DNA of 64,000 nt from Charina bottae (GCA_023362775.1 JALMGJ010000004.1:35766929-35830928), one strand, 5' to 3'. Counted from the first letter of the stretch, positions 1-9,714 are shown. The notes: generated from the sequence alone by a model not told the origin. Numbers and translations are program-made.

Positions 1-1010
1 TGCTGATGATAACGTAGTCTGTGCACACTCCGAGGAAGATCTTCAAACTATCCTAAACATCTTTGCAGAAGCATATGAAAAGCTCGGCCTCTCTATTAAC
101 ATTAAAAAAACCAAAGTGCTTTACCAGCAAGTTCAAACCAATCCCTCCGCAGCGCCATCAATCCAGCTTAAAGGTGTGTCACTAGAAAATGTCGACCACT
201 TTTCTTATCTCGGCAGCCATCTATCTACAAAAGCTGACATCGACGCTGAAATTCAGCATCGCCTGAGCTCTGCGAGAGTAGCTTTCTCCCGAATGAAGCG
301 TAGAGTGTTTGAGGATCGGGACATTCGCAGGGAGACCAAAATGCTTGTTTACAAAGCCATTGTACTACCAACCCTTCTGTACGTCTGTGAAACATGGACC
401 CTCTACAAACGCCACCTCCAACTTCTTGAAAGATTCCATCAACGCTGCCTCCGAAAAATTCTGCAAATTACTTTGGAAGATAGGCAGACTAATGTTAGCG
501 TATTAGAAGAAGCGAAAACCACCAGCACTGAATCAATGATCATCCAACATCAACTTCGCTGGACCGGCCATGTTGTTCGAATGCCTGACCATCGTCTTCC
601 AAAGCAGCTACTTTACTCCCAACTTAAAAATGGAAAAAGGAATATTGGTGGACAGCAAAAGAGATTCAAAGACACTCTCAAAGCTAATTTTAAAAAATGT
701 AATATCAGCATTGAGAACTGGGAAGCCCTAACTCATGAGCGTTTCAATTGGAGGTCAGCCTTTATTAAAGGCGCTATGGACTTTGAAGAAGCACGAGTAC
801 AGGGCGAAAGGGAGAAAAGAGCTAAAAGGAAGGCACGTCAAGCAAACCTTCACCATGACCGTCTCCCACCCGGAAACCTATGCCCTCACTGTGGGAGGTT
901 GTGCGGATCCAGAATTGGCCTTTACAGCCACTTACGGATCCACTGTTAAAATTTTACCCTTGGAAGACAATCTTACTCGGCTACGAGTGATCGCCAATGA
1001 ATGAATGATG
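1..1010 (+). mobile_element. 5'-truncated non-LTR retrotransposon (LINE), 3' part
   Basis: The window opens inside a reverse transcriptase at the catalytic Ala-Asp-Asp and reads open to the stop at 949. A short 3' UTR follows, ending near 1010 in a TGAATGAATGATG-type tail, as in RTE-like elements with short microsatellite tails. The 5' end lies outside the window. The protein layout (RT palm, connector, C-terminal C2H2 knuckle) recalls the widespread transposon-derived family resembling C. elegans F52C9.6. I cannot assign a clade securely; RTE-like is my best guess. Confidence 0.85.
2..949 (+). CDS. LINE reverse transcriptase C-terminal part with C2H2 knuckle (partial)
   Basis: An open frame with no internal stop runs from the window edge. 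It starts with ADD of the RT motif-C box, followed by the INIKKTKV strand (palm/thumb), then FSYLGSHLS, then the LVYKAIVLPTLLYVCETW thumb-like segment. A basic connector (residues about 170-290) follows. The C-terminus is a C2H2-type finger, CPHCGRLCGSRIGLYSHLRI. The intact frame over about 316 codons suggests a fairly young copy. The role in the family is target-primed reverse transcription of the element's own RNA in the nucleus. The true start codon is upstream of the window. This is a transposon protein, not a host gene. Confidence 0.8.
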   Translation, partial: ADDNVVCAHSEEDLQTILNIFAEAYEKLGLSINIKKTKVLYQQVQTNPSAAPSIQLKGVSLENVDHFSYLGSHLSTKADIDAEIQHRLSSARVAFSRMKRRVFEDRDIRRETKMLVYKAIVLPTLLYVCETWTLYKRHLQLLERFHQRCLRKILQITLEDRQTNVSVLEEAKTTSTESMIIQHQLRWTGHVVRMPDHRLPKQLLYSQLKNGKRNIGGQQKRFKDTLKANFKKCNISIENWEALTHERFNWRSAFIKGAMDFEEARVQGEREKRAKRKARQANLHHDRLPPGNLCPHCGRLCGSRIGLYSHLRIHC

Positions 1011-1164
1011 ATTCCAGGTAAAGCTGCAACTGGCACACAATCGAAGCTAAGACTCTCCTGGCCATGGCCTCCTTTATTTGAGCTTAGCAGTGTTTCCCTC
1101 CTCATTGCTTTGGTAATGGATCTCCCCTCTCTCCATCAACCTTGCTCCTGAGATCTGTGGGTAG

Positions 1165-1188
1165 AGTTGCCAAGGCTGAGAAACACTG
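1165..1188. mobile_element. Fragment of hAT MITE end (CAGTG-TIR family)
   Basis: About 24 bases match the terminal repeat of the palindromic MITE seen intact at 6315-6449 and 13374-13495 (AGTTGCCAAGG.TGAGAAACACTG). Only one end is present, and it abuts the SINE that follows, so the rest was lost or replaced. Confidence 0.55.
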
Positions 1189-1194
1189 GCTTAG

Positions 1195-1398
1195 GAGCTC
1201 AGTTTGGTGTAGTGGTTAAGGCACCAGGCTAGAAACTGGGAGACTGTGAGTTCTAGTCCTGCCGTAGGCACAAAGCCAGCTGGGTGACCTTGGGCCAGTC
1301 CCTCTCTCTCAGCCCTAGGAAGGAGGAGGCAAGGGCAAACCACTTCCAAAAACCTTGCAGGGACTAGTCTAAGCAGTCACACTGACTTGAAAAAAAGA
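1195..1398 (+). mobile_element. MIR/CORE-like tRNA SINE, short-tail type
   Basis: The head has an RNA polymerase III A box TGGTGTAGTGG and a B-box-like GTTCTAGTCC. It is followed by the CORE-like block GGGTGACCTTGGGCCAGTC and a tail containing GCAGGGACT..AGTCACACTGACT and then an A-rich run. The same type recurs at 55348-55570. By resemblance this is a MIR/CORE-SINE relative mobilised by an L2-type LINE; the partner is inference. Confidence 0.75.
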
Positions 1399-2320
1399 GC
1401 TTGGGAAGACTAGGGTGCCATTCCTCCTTTAATCTTCCTATATTGCTGCTTTTATTACTAATACTGTAAACTATTTTAAAAATGCATTGAGTTCATTACA
1501 ATGGTTTTTAACGCAACAAATTAAAAATGTTTTCCCATTTGCATGGAGTTTGAGGCAACCGTTCTTTTTTCCTGCCCTTCTCCCCCTCCTGCAATACCCC
1601 ATTCCCAAATTAACTTGTCAGGAACATCCTCTGGGGCTGTATTAGTTCATTCTTCTCTCACTGCCACTTTTTTCTCTTTTTCTGGTAAGATGCCAAAGCC
1701 TGTCAATTAACAGTAAGCCTATCCCTTATGAACAGAAGCAGGGACTGTGATCATGTTCAACTAAGATCAAGGATTAGTGAATCAGTATGGCTCCAGATTG
1801 CAGACACTATTTAAACCCCACAGGCCTCACAAGCCAACACAGCATATTATGTTCTGGCTGGACACAGAGAACTGAATCTCCTGGTTACAGGAGAGTTCCT
1901 TCTTCTTCCTCTTCTTTCCCTCTTTTTTACCTTTCCAGGCCAGTCAATTACACAACTGAAAACAAGCACTGATTTTACCGTCAACCTAGTGTGATCAAAT
2001 GTCAGCTTGCTAGTCCTAGCTTTATCTAGGTGCTTCTATCAAATTAAAGATATTCCATTACCCTGGTGATAAATTATACAAAAAATGGTTGTTCAAAACA
2101 AACAAACAAAGATATTCAAGGCTAAAAAAAAAATGTAACAGTAGCCTTTCATGCAGGGCTATGCCGGTTTTTGTGTGTGTTTATTCCTACAGGAAAACCT
2201 ACAAACCTGAGGTGCTATCTATCAAATTATAACACCAATTTTTTTCAAGTCTTGAAATGTACAAGGAGTATTTTCTCTCCCACTATTCACATATTCACTG
2301 AGTGAGAGTTCTCACCAGCG

Positions 2321-2321
<1 letters not shown>
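1399..2321. other. Non-coding stretch, no recognised feature
   Basis: AT-leaning single-copy-looking sequence with short pyrimidine tracts. I see no repeat boundary, no convincing ORF and no RNA gene; the short ORF at 1787-1972 has no recognisable domain. Confidence 0.5.

Positions 2322-2363
<42 letters not shown>
2322..2363. repeat. (ATT)n microsatellite
   Basis: About fourteen ATT units in a row. They sit directly at the 3'-tail end of the minus-strand SINE that follows, so they probably derive from its tail. Confidence 0.95.
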
Positions 2364-2554
2364 TCCCATCTTTATTTTGTACAACTCAAGGCAACATACC
2401 TAATGCTTCTACCTATTTTCCTCACAACAACCCTGTGAGGTGGGTTGGTCTGAGAAATCGTCAACTGGCTTTCATGCCTAAGAGAAGACTAGAACTCACA
2501 GTCTCCCCATTTCTAGTCCAGCACCTTAAGCACTACACTAAACTAGCTCTGTAG
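2364..2554 (-). mobile_element. MIR/CORE-like SINE, LINE-tail type
   Basis: Read on the minus strand it begins GAGCTAGTTTAGTGTAGTGC (A-box region), continues through the CORE block and the CTCACAGGGTTGTTGTGAGG segment, and ends with the TTGAGTTGTAC..AAATAAAGATGGGAAAT tail. It is the same family as the copies at 29004-29256 and 38761-39096, older and somewhat decayed. Confidence 0.75.
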
Positions 2555-2611
2555 GATTATGCACTCAGAGATTTGAAGTCAGGCCACATGTGCAGATATA
2601 CGCCTTTTATA

Positions 2612-2944
2612 CAGCAGCCCACGGTTTAAGAAAAAGTTCCGTTCCTAAGTCTGTCCTTAAGTCGAATGTGTATGTAAGCTGGAACAGTTATTTGGCATCA
2701 GCTAGTCAAATGTTTCTCTTAGTATATAGTATATATTTTACCTTTCTATGCATATAAAACTTTTAAGAAACACTTCCAAATACACTAAAACATCTTAAAC
2801 ATAATAATACACAAAGTAGTATTGTGTATTTAACCCAAAACGTTGTACTTAACTCAAATTTTTAATATAAGAGTCTTTATGGCAGTCTGTCCTTAACTAG
2901 GAGTTGTCTGTAAAACGGGACATTCTTAAACCAGGGACCTGCTG
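2612..2944. mobile_element. TA-flanked non-autonomous DNA transposon (MITE), intact copy
   Basis: A 333-bp element has inverted ends CAGCAG.CC..GGTTTAAGAA / TTCTTAAACC.GGGACCTGCTG and a TA dinucleotide on each side (2610-2611 and 2945-2946), as expected for Tc1/mariner-type insertion. It has no ORF. A second copy at 36051-38342 is about as long once its L2 insertion is removed, which confirms both boundaries. Superfamily assignment rests on the TA duplication only. Confidence 0.8.
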
Positions 2945-3054
2945 TACTCTCAAATCAATATTGGTGACTGGAAGGGAGACAGAAAATTATTGTATAATAC
3001 TTATTTACATTTCATTTTTCCACCAAAATGCTCAGGGAAGCTATCATTAATGAT

Positions 3055-3130
3055 ATATACTTATACTTATACTTATACTTATACTTATACATACTAATGA
3101 TATATACATATATACATATACAGTATACAT
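3055..3130. repeat. (TATACT)n and TA/TACATA-rich simple sequence
   Basis: Tandem TTATAC hexamers cover about 3056-3090, followed by degenerate ATATACAT repeats to 3130. Confidence 0.9.
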
Positions 3131-3194
3131 AAAAACAGGCTAGAATTAAAACATAAAAACAAATAAATTAAAAGTAATTAAAACCTATTGATTG

Positions 3195-3560
3195 GATTTA
3201 TTTATTGCCTCAACCCCAGCAGACTCTAGGCAGTGTATAAATAATAATAAATTAAATACAAGCCATAACAATCATAATAAAACACACAAAAACTACCATG
3301 CAGCACGGTCAGCATTGGGACCCCTCCGCCTCACACGAATTGGAAACCGATACGTGCCAGTAGCCAGTGCAGCTGCCGTAGCGGTAGTGCAGTAGGGTAG
3401 TAGCTCAGCCAAGCAAACAGGCCACCTCATTTTGTAGCAGCAGAAATGTGTGGGTAGCCTTCAAGGGCAGCCCCATGTAAAGTAAATTATGGTAGTTCAA
3501 CCAAGAGATGACAAAGATATGAGTGACTGTTCTCAAGCCAGAAATTAACACTATGAAGCC
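3195..3560 (-). mobile_element. Old L2/CR1-like LINE remnant
   Basis: On the minus strand it ends with the L2-type tail (..CACTGCCTAGAGTCTGC..GGCAATAAATAAA). At 3440-3560 there are traces of the antisense block often seen in squamate L2-like repeats (CTTCAAGGGCAGCCCCATGT). It is strongly diverged, carries stops throughout, and is annotated by resemblance only. Confidence 0.5.
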
Positions 3561-5783
3561 AATTAAAAGCTACCTCAGTAAACAAATATATTTAAACCCC
3601 AAAGCCTGTCTGCATATACACAATTTGTGTTTTGGCGAAACGTCAACAGGGAGGGAGCTAGCTTGGCCCCTTTAGGAGGGAATTCTGGGGCCGAAGGGAG
3701 CAACATCAAGAATGCCCTCTATTGCATCCTCCAACAGTGGTGAGACCAAGAGACAGGTGCTCTCAAGGAGGGTAAACCTTGAGCAAGCATATTTGGGATA
3801 ATGTGGTCTTTTAAACAGCCTGATCTCACATTGTATAGGGCTTGTAGGTCATAATGCATATCTGGGAACAGACTGACAGCCAGTGAATCTGTTTTAACAA
3901 GAAGACACATGTTTGTTTATAGGTCAATCTTCTGGTTACAGCATTCTGCACCGAACAAAATTTGCAAACACTTTTCAAAAGCACTTTTCAAAAACACTTT
4001 TCAAAAGCAGTCCTTGTAGAAAATATTACAATATTCCACATGCACTATAAAATAAGGTATTATCACCATAAGAACAGGCACAAACATACTTCTAGTCCTA
4101 GAAATTGAGGCATCCAGGTATAACACCCAAGCTGTGATCCTGAGTCTTCAAGGAGATGCAATTTCATCCAACAATGGGGTTTGTTTATTTATTTTCAAGT
4201 GCTTTTAAGCTACTTCAATTGTACAAGCTGAATTCTCACTTCCTAATGTCATTTAACTGATCAGGAATGTAATTCTGTTTTGTCTAGATTACGTATCAGT
4301 TTGTTTATTTTGAACATCCAGAATACTTCAACTGTTTTATCCCTTTCAGGTATTTGCCAGAACATTGTTATTCCTCCCAGGAGGCATCGTCATTACCCCA
4401 CGCACTCATGAAATGATGATGGTTGCTTGGTCAATCTATAATAATTTAGACATAGGCGTACTGAATTGGGTCTAACACTTTAATTCAGAGCCAAAAAACA
4501 GATACAGATCCATTTAGTTCCTATGCTGTATACTCAAAGACAGAAAAAAAGAAAAGGAAAAAAACTCTTATGCTCTTTTTTTGTATTACTTAGGAAAGTA
4601 CAGATCTCTTTTCATCCCTGATCAAGTGACAACAGAGGGAGCCAAGATATTTATTGCCAAGGAGAAGAATACAAAGTCAAGAAGATCCACAGGGATTTCT
4701 CTACTGCCTGAATGCCAGACAAAAACAAATGATATTATCAGGAAATGATCACAGAAAGCAAGGCTCTTTACTCTGATAGAAACAGTCTTTATTAACCTTT
4801 CTTTAAAACAACATGAGAGTAAAGTCAAACAACAATGGACAAGGTTGACCCTGTTTTACTGTGCCCTCTCCTTCTCATTTAATCAGGGGCCAAGCATTTA
4901 AGTTCTGCCACAAGGAGAAGGAAATGTTGTAACAGAAATCCTCTTTTAAATATAAAGGACATGCCTCAGTGACAGTTAAACACAGGTAAATACTACTGAA
5001 TTAACCCTATGTAGGAATATTTCTGCTTAAAACAATATTTCAATAAACAATATTTCAATAAACAATATGGTATGTTTAATGAGACATGACTTATGACTCC
5101 TTTTGGAAATCAAAAAGATCCCCTTGTTATTAAAAATGATTAATTTGCCCCACTGATTTTAGCGATTCATCTCCAAGCACAACAGTCCTGAACCTACTGT
5201 ACCCCAACAGAATTGAAAAGCAACTGGCTTGGACAAGATGGGACCCAAGCTTTTCCACGCATAACACATTCTGCATCGTGTGCGAGAACTGAAGAATTTC
5301 ATCTTTATTTCTCATTTTAAACAAATCTATGCATTTGTAACATGATTAACATGCAATACATTGCGCATCCATCTTTTAGAAAAGGGTAAACAGACCACCA
5401 AGCCTTCCCATACTTGGCATGTTCTGCCTTCCAGGGAACCTCAGCTTTTTAATTCTGGTCCACATTTCTAACCCTCACGTACCTCGACAAAGCTTCTAGG
5501 TAAATTCTTTATCAGGTAAAGAATAATTTAATAACTCTACCTAGTTTCCTGCCTTTCACTATGACTAAAACACTTTTTCTTCCTCCTAACATTCACATTT
5601 CTTTCTATCGTGTACCAATCGAAGATATTGGTATTGTGTACCAATCTACTGTGTTTTTGAACTATGTAGAATGAGGCAGACAGGTAATTGTAATCTGTAA
5701 TTGGGCACTAGAGTTCTGTACTGGGGCACAACGTATATAATCAAAACTGTATATGACAATAAATTATTCCAGAGTCATCTGTA
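3561..5783. other. Non-coding stretch, no recognised feature
   Basis: About 2.2 kb without a repeat boundary, exon-like ORF or RNA gene that I can support. It has small local duplications such as AACACTTTTCAAAAGCA at 3967-4010 and CAATATTTCAATAAA at 5031-5065. Short ORFs (e.g. 4622-4828 minus) show no domain. Confidence 0.5.
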
Positions 5784-5797
5784 ACAGTTTCCCAGTC

Positions 5798-5931
5798 CCG
5801 ACAGAAGAGTAGCTCAGGTTGAACTGTGGAGTTCTTGGTGTGATCAGTGCAATTGCACCGATGATATTACCTAGTTGGGTAATGAAACATCGGCAAGCAA
5901 ATAACCAAGCTCAGAGAGCACCAAGAACTCC
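5798..5931 (+). mobile_element. Short PLE-like insertion with terminal hairpin
   Basis: A 134-bp segment is flanked by a perfect 14-bp direct repeat ACAGTTTCCCAGTC (5784-5797 and 5932-5945), so it inserted by a mechanism that duplicates the target. Inside, 5822-5840 and 5919-5937 form a perfect 19-bp inverted repeat (AACTGTGGAGTTCTTGGTG). The right arm runs six bases into the target duplication. The centre holds a hammerhead-like core. The 3' portion (GAAAC..GCAAGC..AACCAAGCTCAGAGAGCACCAAG) is what I recall as the end of an amniote Penelope-like element. An inverted 5' copy of the 3' end is a known PLE habit. Confidence 0.65.
5858..5893 (+). ncRNA. Hammerhead-ribozyme-like core (decayed)
   Basis: The sequence reads CCGATGA (canonical CUGANGA with U4 changed to C), then a stem TTACC/GGTAA around the loop TAGTTG, then GAAAC. 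That is the order of the catalytic core and stem II of a type I hammerhead. The loss of U4 makes self-cleavage of this copy unlikely. An alternative fold pairs CCGATG with CATCGG and destroys the core. Confidence 0.4.
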
Positions 5932-5945
5932 ACAGTTTCCCAGTC

Positions 5946-6306
5946 ACTGCTCCAAATGTCTGTAGCTGCTCCCAGGACCGCCGTTGACCTGTAAGGCGCC
6001 TTTCTGCAAAAAGCTTTTCGTTGCCAGAGTGTCAAATCACATAATGTGGCAGCTGCAGCTTCCCAGTGCTTCATTCTCCCTTTTCTTCTACAGCGCATGC
6101 GCAGACGTGCAGAGTAGTAACTGGATGGGCTTCCACCCCTACCGTTCCCATTGTTTGGTGCCCCTGTGCCATGGCGCCTTTGTGCAGGGCACAACTTGCA
6201 CATCTGCTTGCAGCGGCCCTGGCTGCTCCTATAATCAATGCTTATATGAGAAAGAGAACGGTGAACTGAGAGGCCCTTTGCAACAGGGGACTCATACAGG
6301 ACAAAG
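5946..6306. promoter_or_regulatory. GC-richer block with NRF1-type palindrome
   Basis: This non-repetitive block is richer in G+C than its flanks and contains a perfect GCGCATGCGC at 6093-6102, the consensus bound by NRF1 at many CpG promoters. No TATA box, exon or ORF with a recognisable product follows on either strand. A promoter role is only a possibility. Confidence 0.25.
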
Positions 6307-6314
6307 GGTTAACC

Positions 6315-6449
6315 CAGTGTTTCTCAACCTTGGCAACTTTAAGATATGTGGACTTCAACTCCCAGAATTTCCCAGCCACCCATGCTGGCTGGGGAATTCT
6401 GGGAGTTGAACTCCACATATCTTAAAGTTGCCAAGGTTGAGAAACACTG
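6315..6449. mobile_element. hAT-type palindromic MITE, 135 bp, complete
   Basis: The element is a near-perfect inverted repeat over its whole length, with ends CAGTGTTTCTCAACCTTGG and its complement. Each side carries the 8-bp duplication GGTTAACC (6307-6314, 6450-6457). Eight-base target duplications and CA.TG ends are hAT hallmarks. It has no coding capacity; movement would need a transposase supplied elsewhere. Confidence 0.9.
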
Positions 6450-6544
6450 GGTTAACCCCTCTGCTTCATGGCTACTTTAAGTCAAAATGAAAACAAACAA
6501 ACAAAAAACTAACCACACAACCAACACTGGGCAAGCATCTAGAT

Positions 6545-6818
6545 CAGGGCTTTCCAAAGTTTTCCCGCGGCGACACACCAACCGCCGTTGGTGTGTCGCC
6601 GCGGGAAAACCCAGAAGTGCCGCCATTGCGGCAGCGCACAAAAACCCGGAAGCGCTGCTGCCGCTTTCAGGTTTTTGTGCGTTGCCGTTGGTGTGTCGCC
6701 GCAGGAAAACCCAGAAGCGCTGATGATGATGATCAGCGCTTCCGGGTTGTGTGGCGACACACCAGACTGTGTGTGGCGACACACTTTTGTGTCGCAACAC
6801 ACAGTTTGGAAAGCTCTG
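6545..6818. mobile_element. hAT-type MITE with CpG-rich core, 274 bp
   Basis: Ends are CAGGGCTTTCCAAA / ..AGTTTGGAAAGCTCTG, with target duplication ATCTAGAT versus ATCTAGAA (6537-6544, 6819-6826; one mismatch). The interior is CpG-rich and holds a perfect 24-bp palindrome (arms 6559-6582 and 6587-6610, spacer CGCC). It also contains repeated GTGTGTCGCCGC and CCAGAAGCGC blocks. It is the same subfamily as 29774-30049. No transposase ORF. Confidence 0.88.
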
Positions 6819-6885
6819 ATCTAGAAGGTAGATACCATGATTTGTATTTTACTAAATGGGACAAGGGGAACCTGAGACACTAGTC

Positions 6886-7236
6886 CAGAGCTTTCCAAAC
6901 TTTTCATGTTGGTGACACACTTTTTAGACATGCATCATTTCGCGACACACTCTTACAGCAGGGCATCATTTTGCGACCCACTCTTACAGCAGGGCACAAG
7001 GCAGGCACTAGGACCTGCACAGAATCACAGCAGGTTTGGAGGCAGCCAGGCACAAGGCAGGCACTAGGACCTGCACGGAATCCTGGCAGGGGAGGTTTGG
7101 AGGCAGCCAGGCAGAAAGCAGGCACTAGGACCTGTGTGGAATCCTGGCAGGGCTCAGAGGCAGCAGCAGCCGCGACACACCCAGACACTGCAGCCGACAC
7201 ACTAACGTGTCCCGACACACAGTTTGGAAAGCTCTG
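6886..7236 (-). mobile_element. hAT-type MITE, 351 bp, complete
   Basis: Terminal repeats are CAGAGCTTTCCAAACT and complement, with a perfect 8-bp duplication CACTAGTC (6878-6885, 7237-7244). Internally it has tandem-like units containing AGGCACTAGGACCTG and GTGTCGCAAAATGATG-related blocks. The copy at 40845-41078 is the same sequence in opposite orientation, about 120 bp shorter because of fewer internal units; strand is assigned relative to that copy. Confidence 0.9.
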
Positions 7237-7244
7237 CACTAGTC

Positions 7245-9198
7245 CATAAGGGTCCCTGGGAAGTAAGCTGTTTTTCTCTGAAGAGATGTGTGAAGAGATG
7301 CCTTGGAAGTAGCATTTCGTTAGGGTTATATCTTCACATGTTAACCTTTCTGAATAGTTTTTAGAACTAATTTAATGAATAATTAATGATATATTTAGGG
7401 TGCACATTTAAAAATAAAAGTCTGAAGAATAATTATATCATCTTGAAAATTTGGTGACCCAAATATTTGTTTCTGTAATCAGGTAAACATAATCCAAATA
7501 TAAAAAATACAACTTCAACATATATGAATAAGCATCTGTTTCATTTGCAGCTCTGTTTCCAATATTTGTGGTGCAATCATCTTGTGTGTGTGTGTGTAAC
7601 AGTAACTATGCGGTTTAGCATACAGAATAATGTAATTACTCATTCTTGAATAGCAGGATAATTACTGTCACTGAAACCCACATAACATACAGATCTTTTT
7701 GTTCTCTTTAAAAATGATAAATACTACATTTTCCCTTTTGGAGCAGGGCGCATCTTTTTCCTTCTGAATTTCCTTCTTCTCCTACTGCTCTTGAATTACA
7801 TACAATTTGGGATGAATTACGAGGTGTATCACTAAGTCAATAGCAAGAACAGCAACAAGATTATTTGGGGATTTGCAAAAATAAAAAAGTCAGCGTATGT
7901 CTCGAAGGATATTACGGTGAGTCACCATAATTTAAAACCAACAATTATGACAGGCCATTTTTGGGCCTCCAGGATAACTTGCATGTGTTGTACAAAACTG
8001 CCATCGTAAGAAAGACATAGCTCTCACTGAAGAGGGCCGGAATGAATAAGCAGTCGACCAGGTTCTGGCACTGCCCAAACATGAAGGGATTCTACTCCGC
8101 TATCAATCTGCCCAAGCACCAAGATCGTCTCTGGAGGACTTCCCTAGGAGTCTGCCTTATCGGAGATAAAATTAACAGAGACATGACTAGAAGGAATGAA
8201 AGAGCTTTCCCACATTTTGAGCACCACTTATATGAGGTTTAACAGATGCAAACAGAGATTTTTTTGAGTGTCAGGAAACACATTTTTATTTCCCCATCTT
8301 CATTTTTTTAAACTGGACACATACTTTATTGATTCTTTATTATTATGTAATTTTCATCTTCCTTTAACTGCAAACCAGCCTGAAAATACTTATAGAAGAA
8401 TGGCATAAAAATGCATTAAATACATACATAATCTCAGATAACCATGCACTGGTTGCATCCAAACTGGATTACTTTTATGTGCTCTAGATGATGCTGTCCT
8501 TAGAAACATTTGGGGAACTTCAACTTAGTAAAAGCAGATAAAGCAGATGATTTAATGCCAAATATATTGACTACCAATTAATGTTGAGGCCCAGCTTAAG
8601 GTCTGACTTTAACCCTTAAGAATTTTAAAAACTATTAGCAGGTTTTCCAAAGGAATGTCTGTTTCCATATGGATCTGCCCAAGCATCTGCTTGCTCATTC
8701 TCTGATCTATCATTAGGAATCATAGACAGATGGGTGCAAAGCACAGAAGCTTTCTAGTGGTGGCTCCTAATTGGGTAATCTCCTCCTCCTTTGCACTGCA
8801 AAGATTTAGACTACAATAAATGGGATGCTAGAGGCTTCTCCTCAGGATGATAAGATATAACCAGGCTGAATATTGTCCATCAAAATATTGTATTAGCTGA
8901 TTCATTATCTCAACACCTATTAAAATCCTCTATTTCAGACTTTTCTCTTTTTAGAAGAAGATATTTAAGAAGCAGTATTGCATGTTCCCAAGGCCTATTT
9001 CTGATTAGTGTCTCCAGCATGTATGCAATATTACTTCTTTTGACCCAGAGATGGAGGCTACACTGAATTTTATATAAAATGGTTGAACATCACAAGCATG
9101 TAGCATGCTGCCTACTTGGGCTAACTCATTCTTAGCTGAGAGGAGAAGGCTTACGTTATCATAGGGCTAATTCTCTCTGATGGCAGAAGTGTTATTTC
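7245..9198. other. Non-coding stretch; short (TG)n and one 31-bp shared word
   Basis: No repeat or gene is recognised. A short (TG)n lies at about 7580-7596. The 31 bases at 8173-8203 recur exactly at 10544-10574 (see findings). The 66-codon ORF at 8042-8242 spans that word and has no domain I can name. Confidence 0.5.
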
Positions 9199-9205
9199 AA
9201 CTAAG

Positions 9206-9707
9206 GGGCGCGGTGGCTCAGCAGGTTAAACCGCTGAGCCGTTAGTCTGCCGACCAGAAGGTCGGCAGTTCGAACCCGCGTGGCGGGGTGAGCTCCCATC
9301 ACTAGCCCCAGCTTCTGCCCACCCAGCAGATCGAAAGCCATAGGCAAGTAGATGAATGGGGACCACTCATGTGGGCCAATTTGCTGGCGTCCTTTTCGGA
9401 AGGGTCGCCCTCGACCAAGAAGAGCTGGTCCCCGTAGATGGCGGCGGAGGACGGCAGAGAACGACGGATTCCGGAAATAACAACAACTTCCTGGATGTCA
9501 GCAGCCGGCTCAGAAGCAAAGGCTCCTGGGACATGTAGTCCGACCTGCGGATGAAGAGCCGGTTCCCGCACCCCCTCCCTAACACGCGGGTAATATGATA
9601 TGATTGTATAATATGAAATTACATGATTGTAAGCCGCCTAGAGCCCTCCATTAGGGAGGGGATAGGCAGGGTATAAATAAGATAAAATAAAAATAAATAA
9701 ATAATAA
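9206..9707 (+). mobile_element. Chimeric SINE: Sauria-type tRNA head with LINE-like (L2/CR1-type) tail
   Basis: The head matches the Sauria tRNA-like promoter: GGGGCGCGGTGGCTCAG with A box TGGCTCAGCAG and a B-box-like AGTTCGAACCC. The central body (about 9350-9560) is GC-rich and unlike the BovB-tailed copies at 40.4, 54.7 and 60.9 kb. The 3' end is TTGTAAGCCGCCTAGAG..GGGATAGGCAGGGTATAAAT followed by A/T-rich AAAT units, an L2/CR1-style tail. A 7-bp repeat AACTAAG flanks it (9199-9205, 9708-9714). Confidence 0.7.
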
Positions 9708-9714
9708 AACTAAG

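Noticed and set aside
2322..3130. CRISPR-like array
   Set aside because: Only microsatellites and transposons; no direct repeats with unique spacers, and the sequence is vertebrate.
5871..6203. 110-codon minus-strand ORF across the GC-rich block
   Set aside because: It runs through the PLE-like insertion, has no recognisable domain and overlaps plus-strand ORFs of equal length; GC composition explains it.
9302..9585. Protein-coding potential in the 9.3-9.6 kb GC-rich block
   Set aside because: The block is the body of a retrotransposed SINE with a tRNA head and LINE tail; ORFs on both strands are composition effects.
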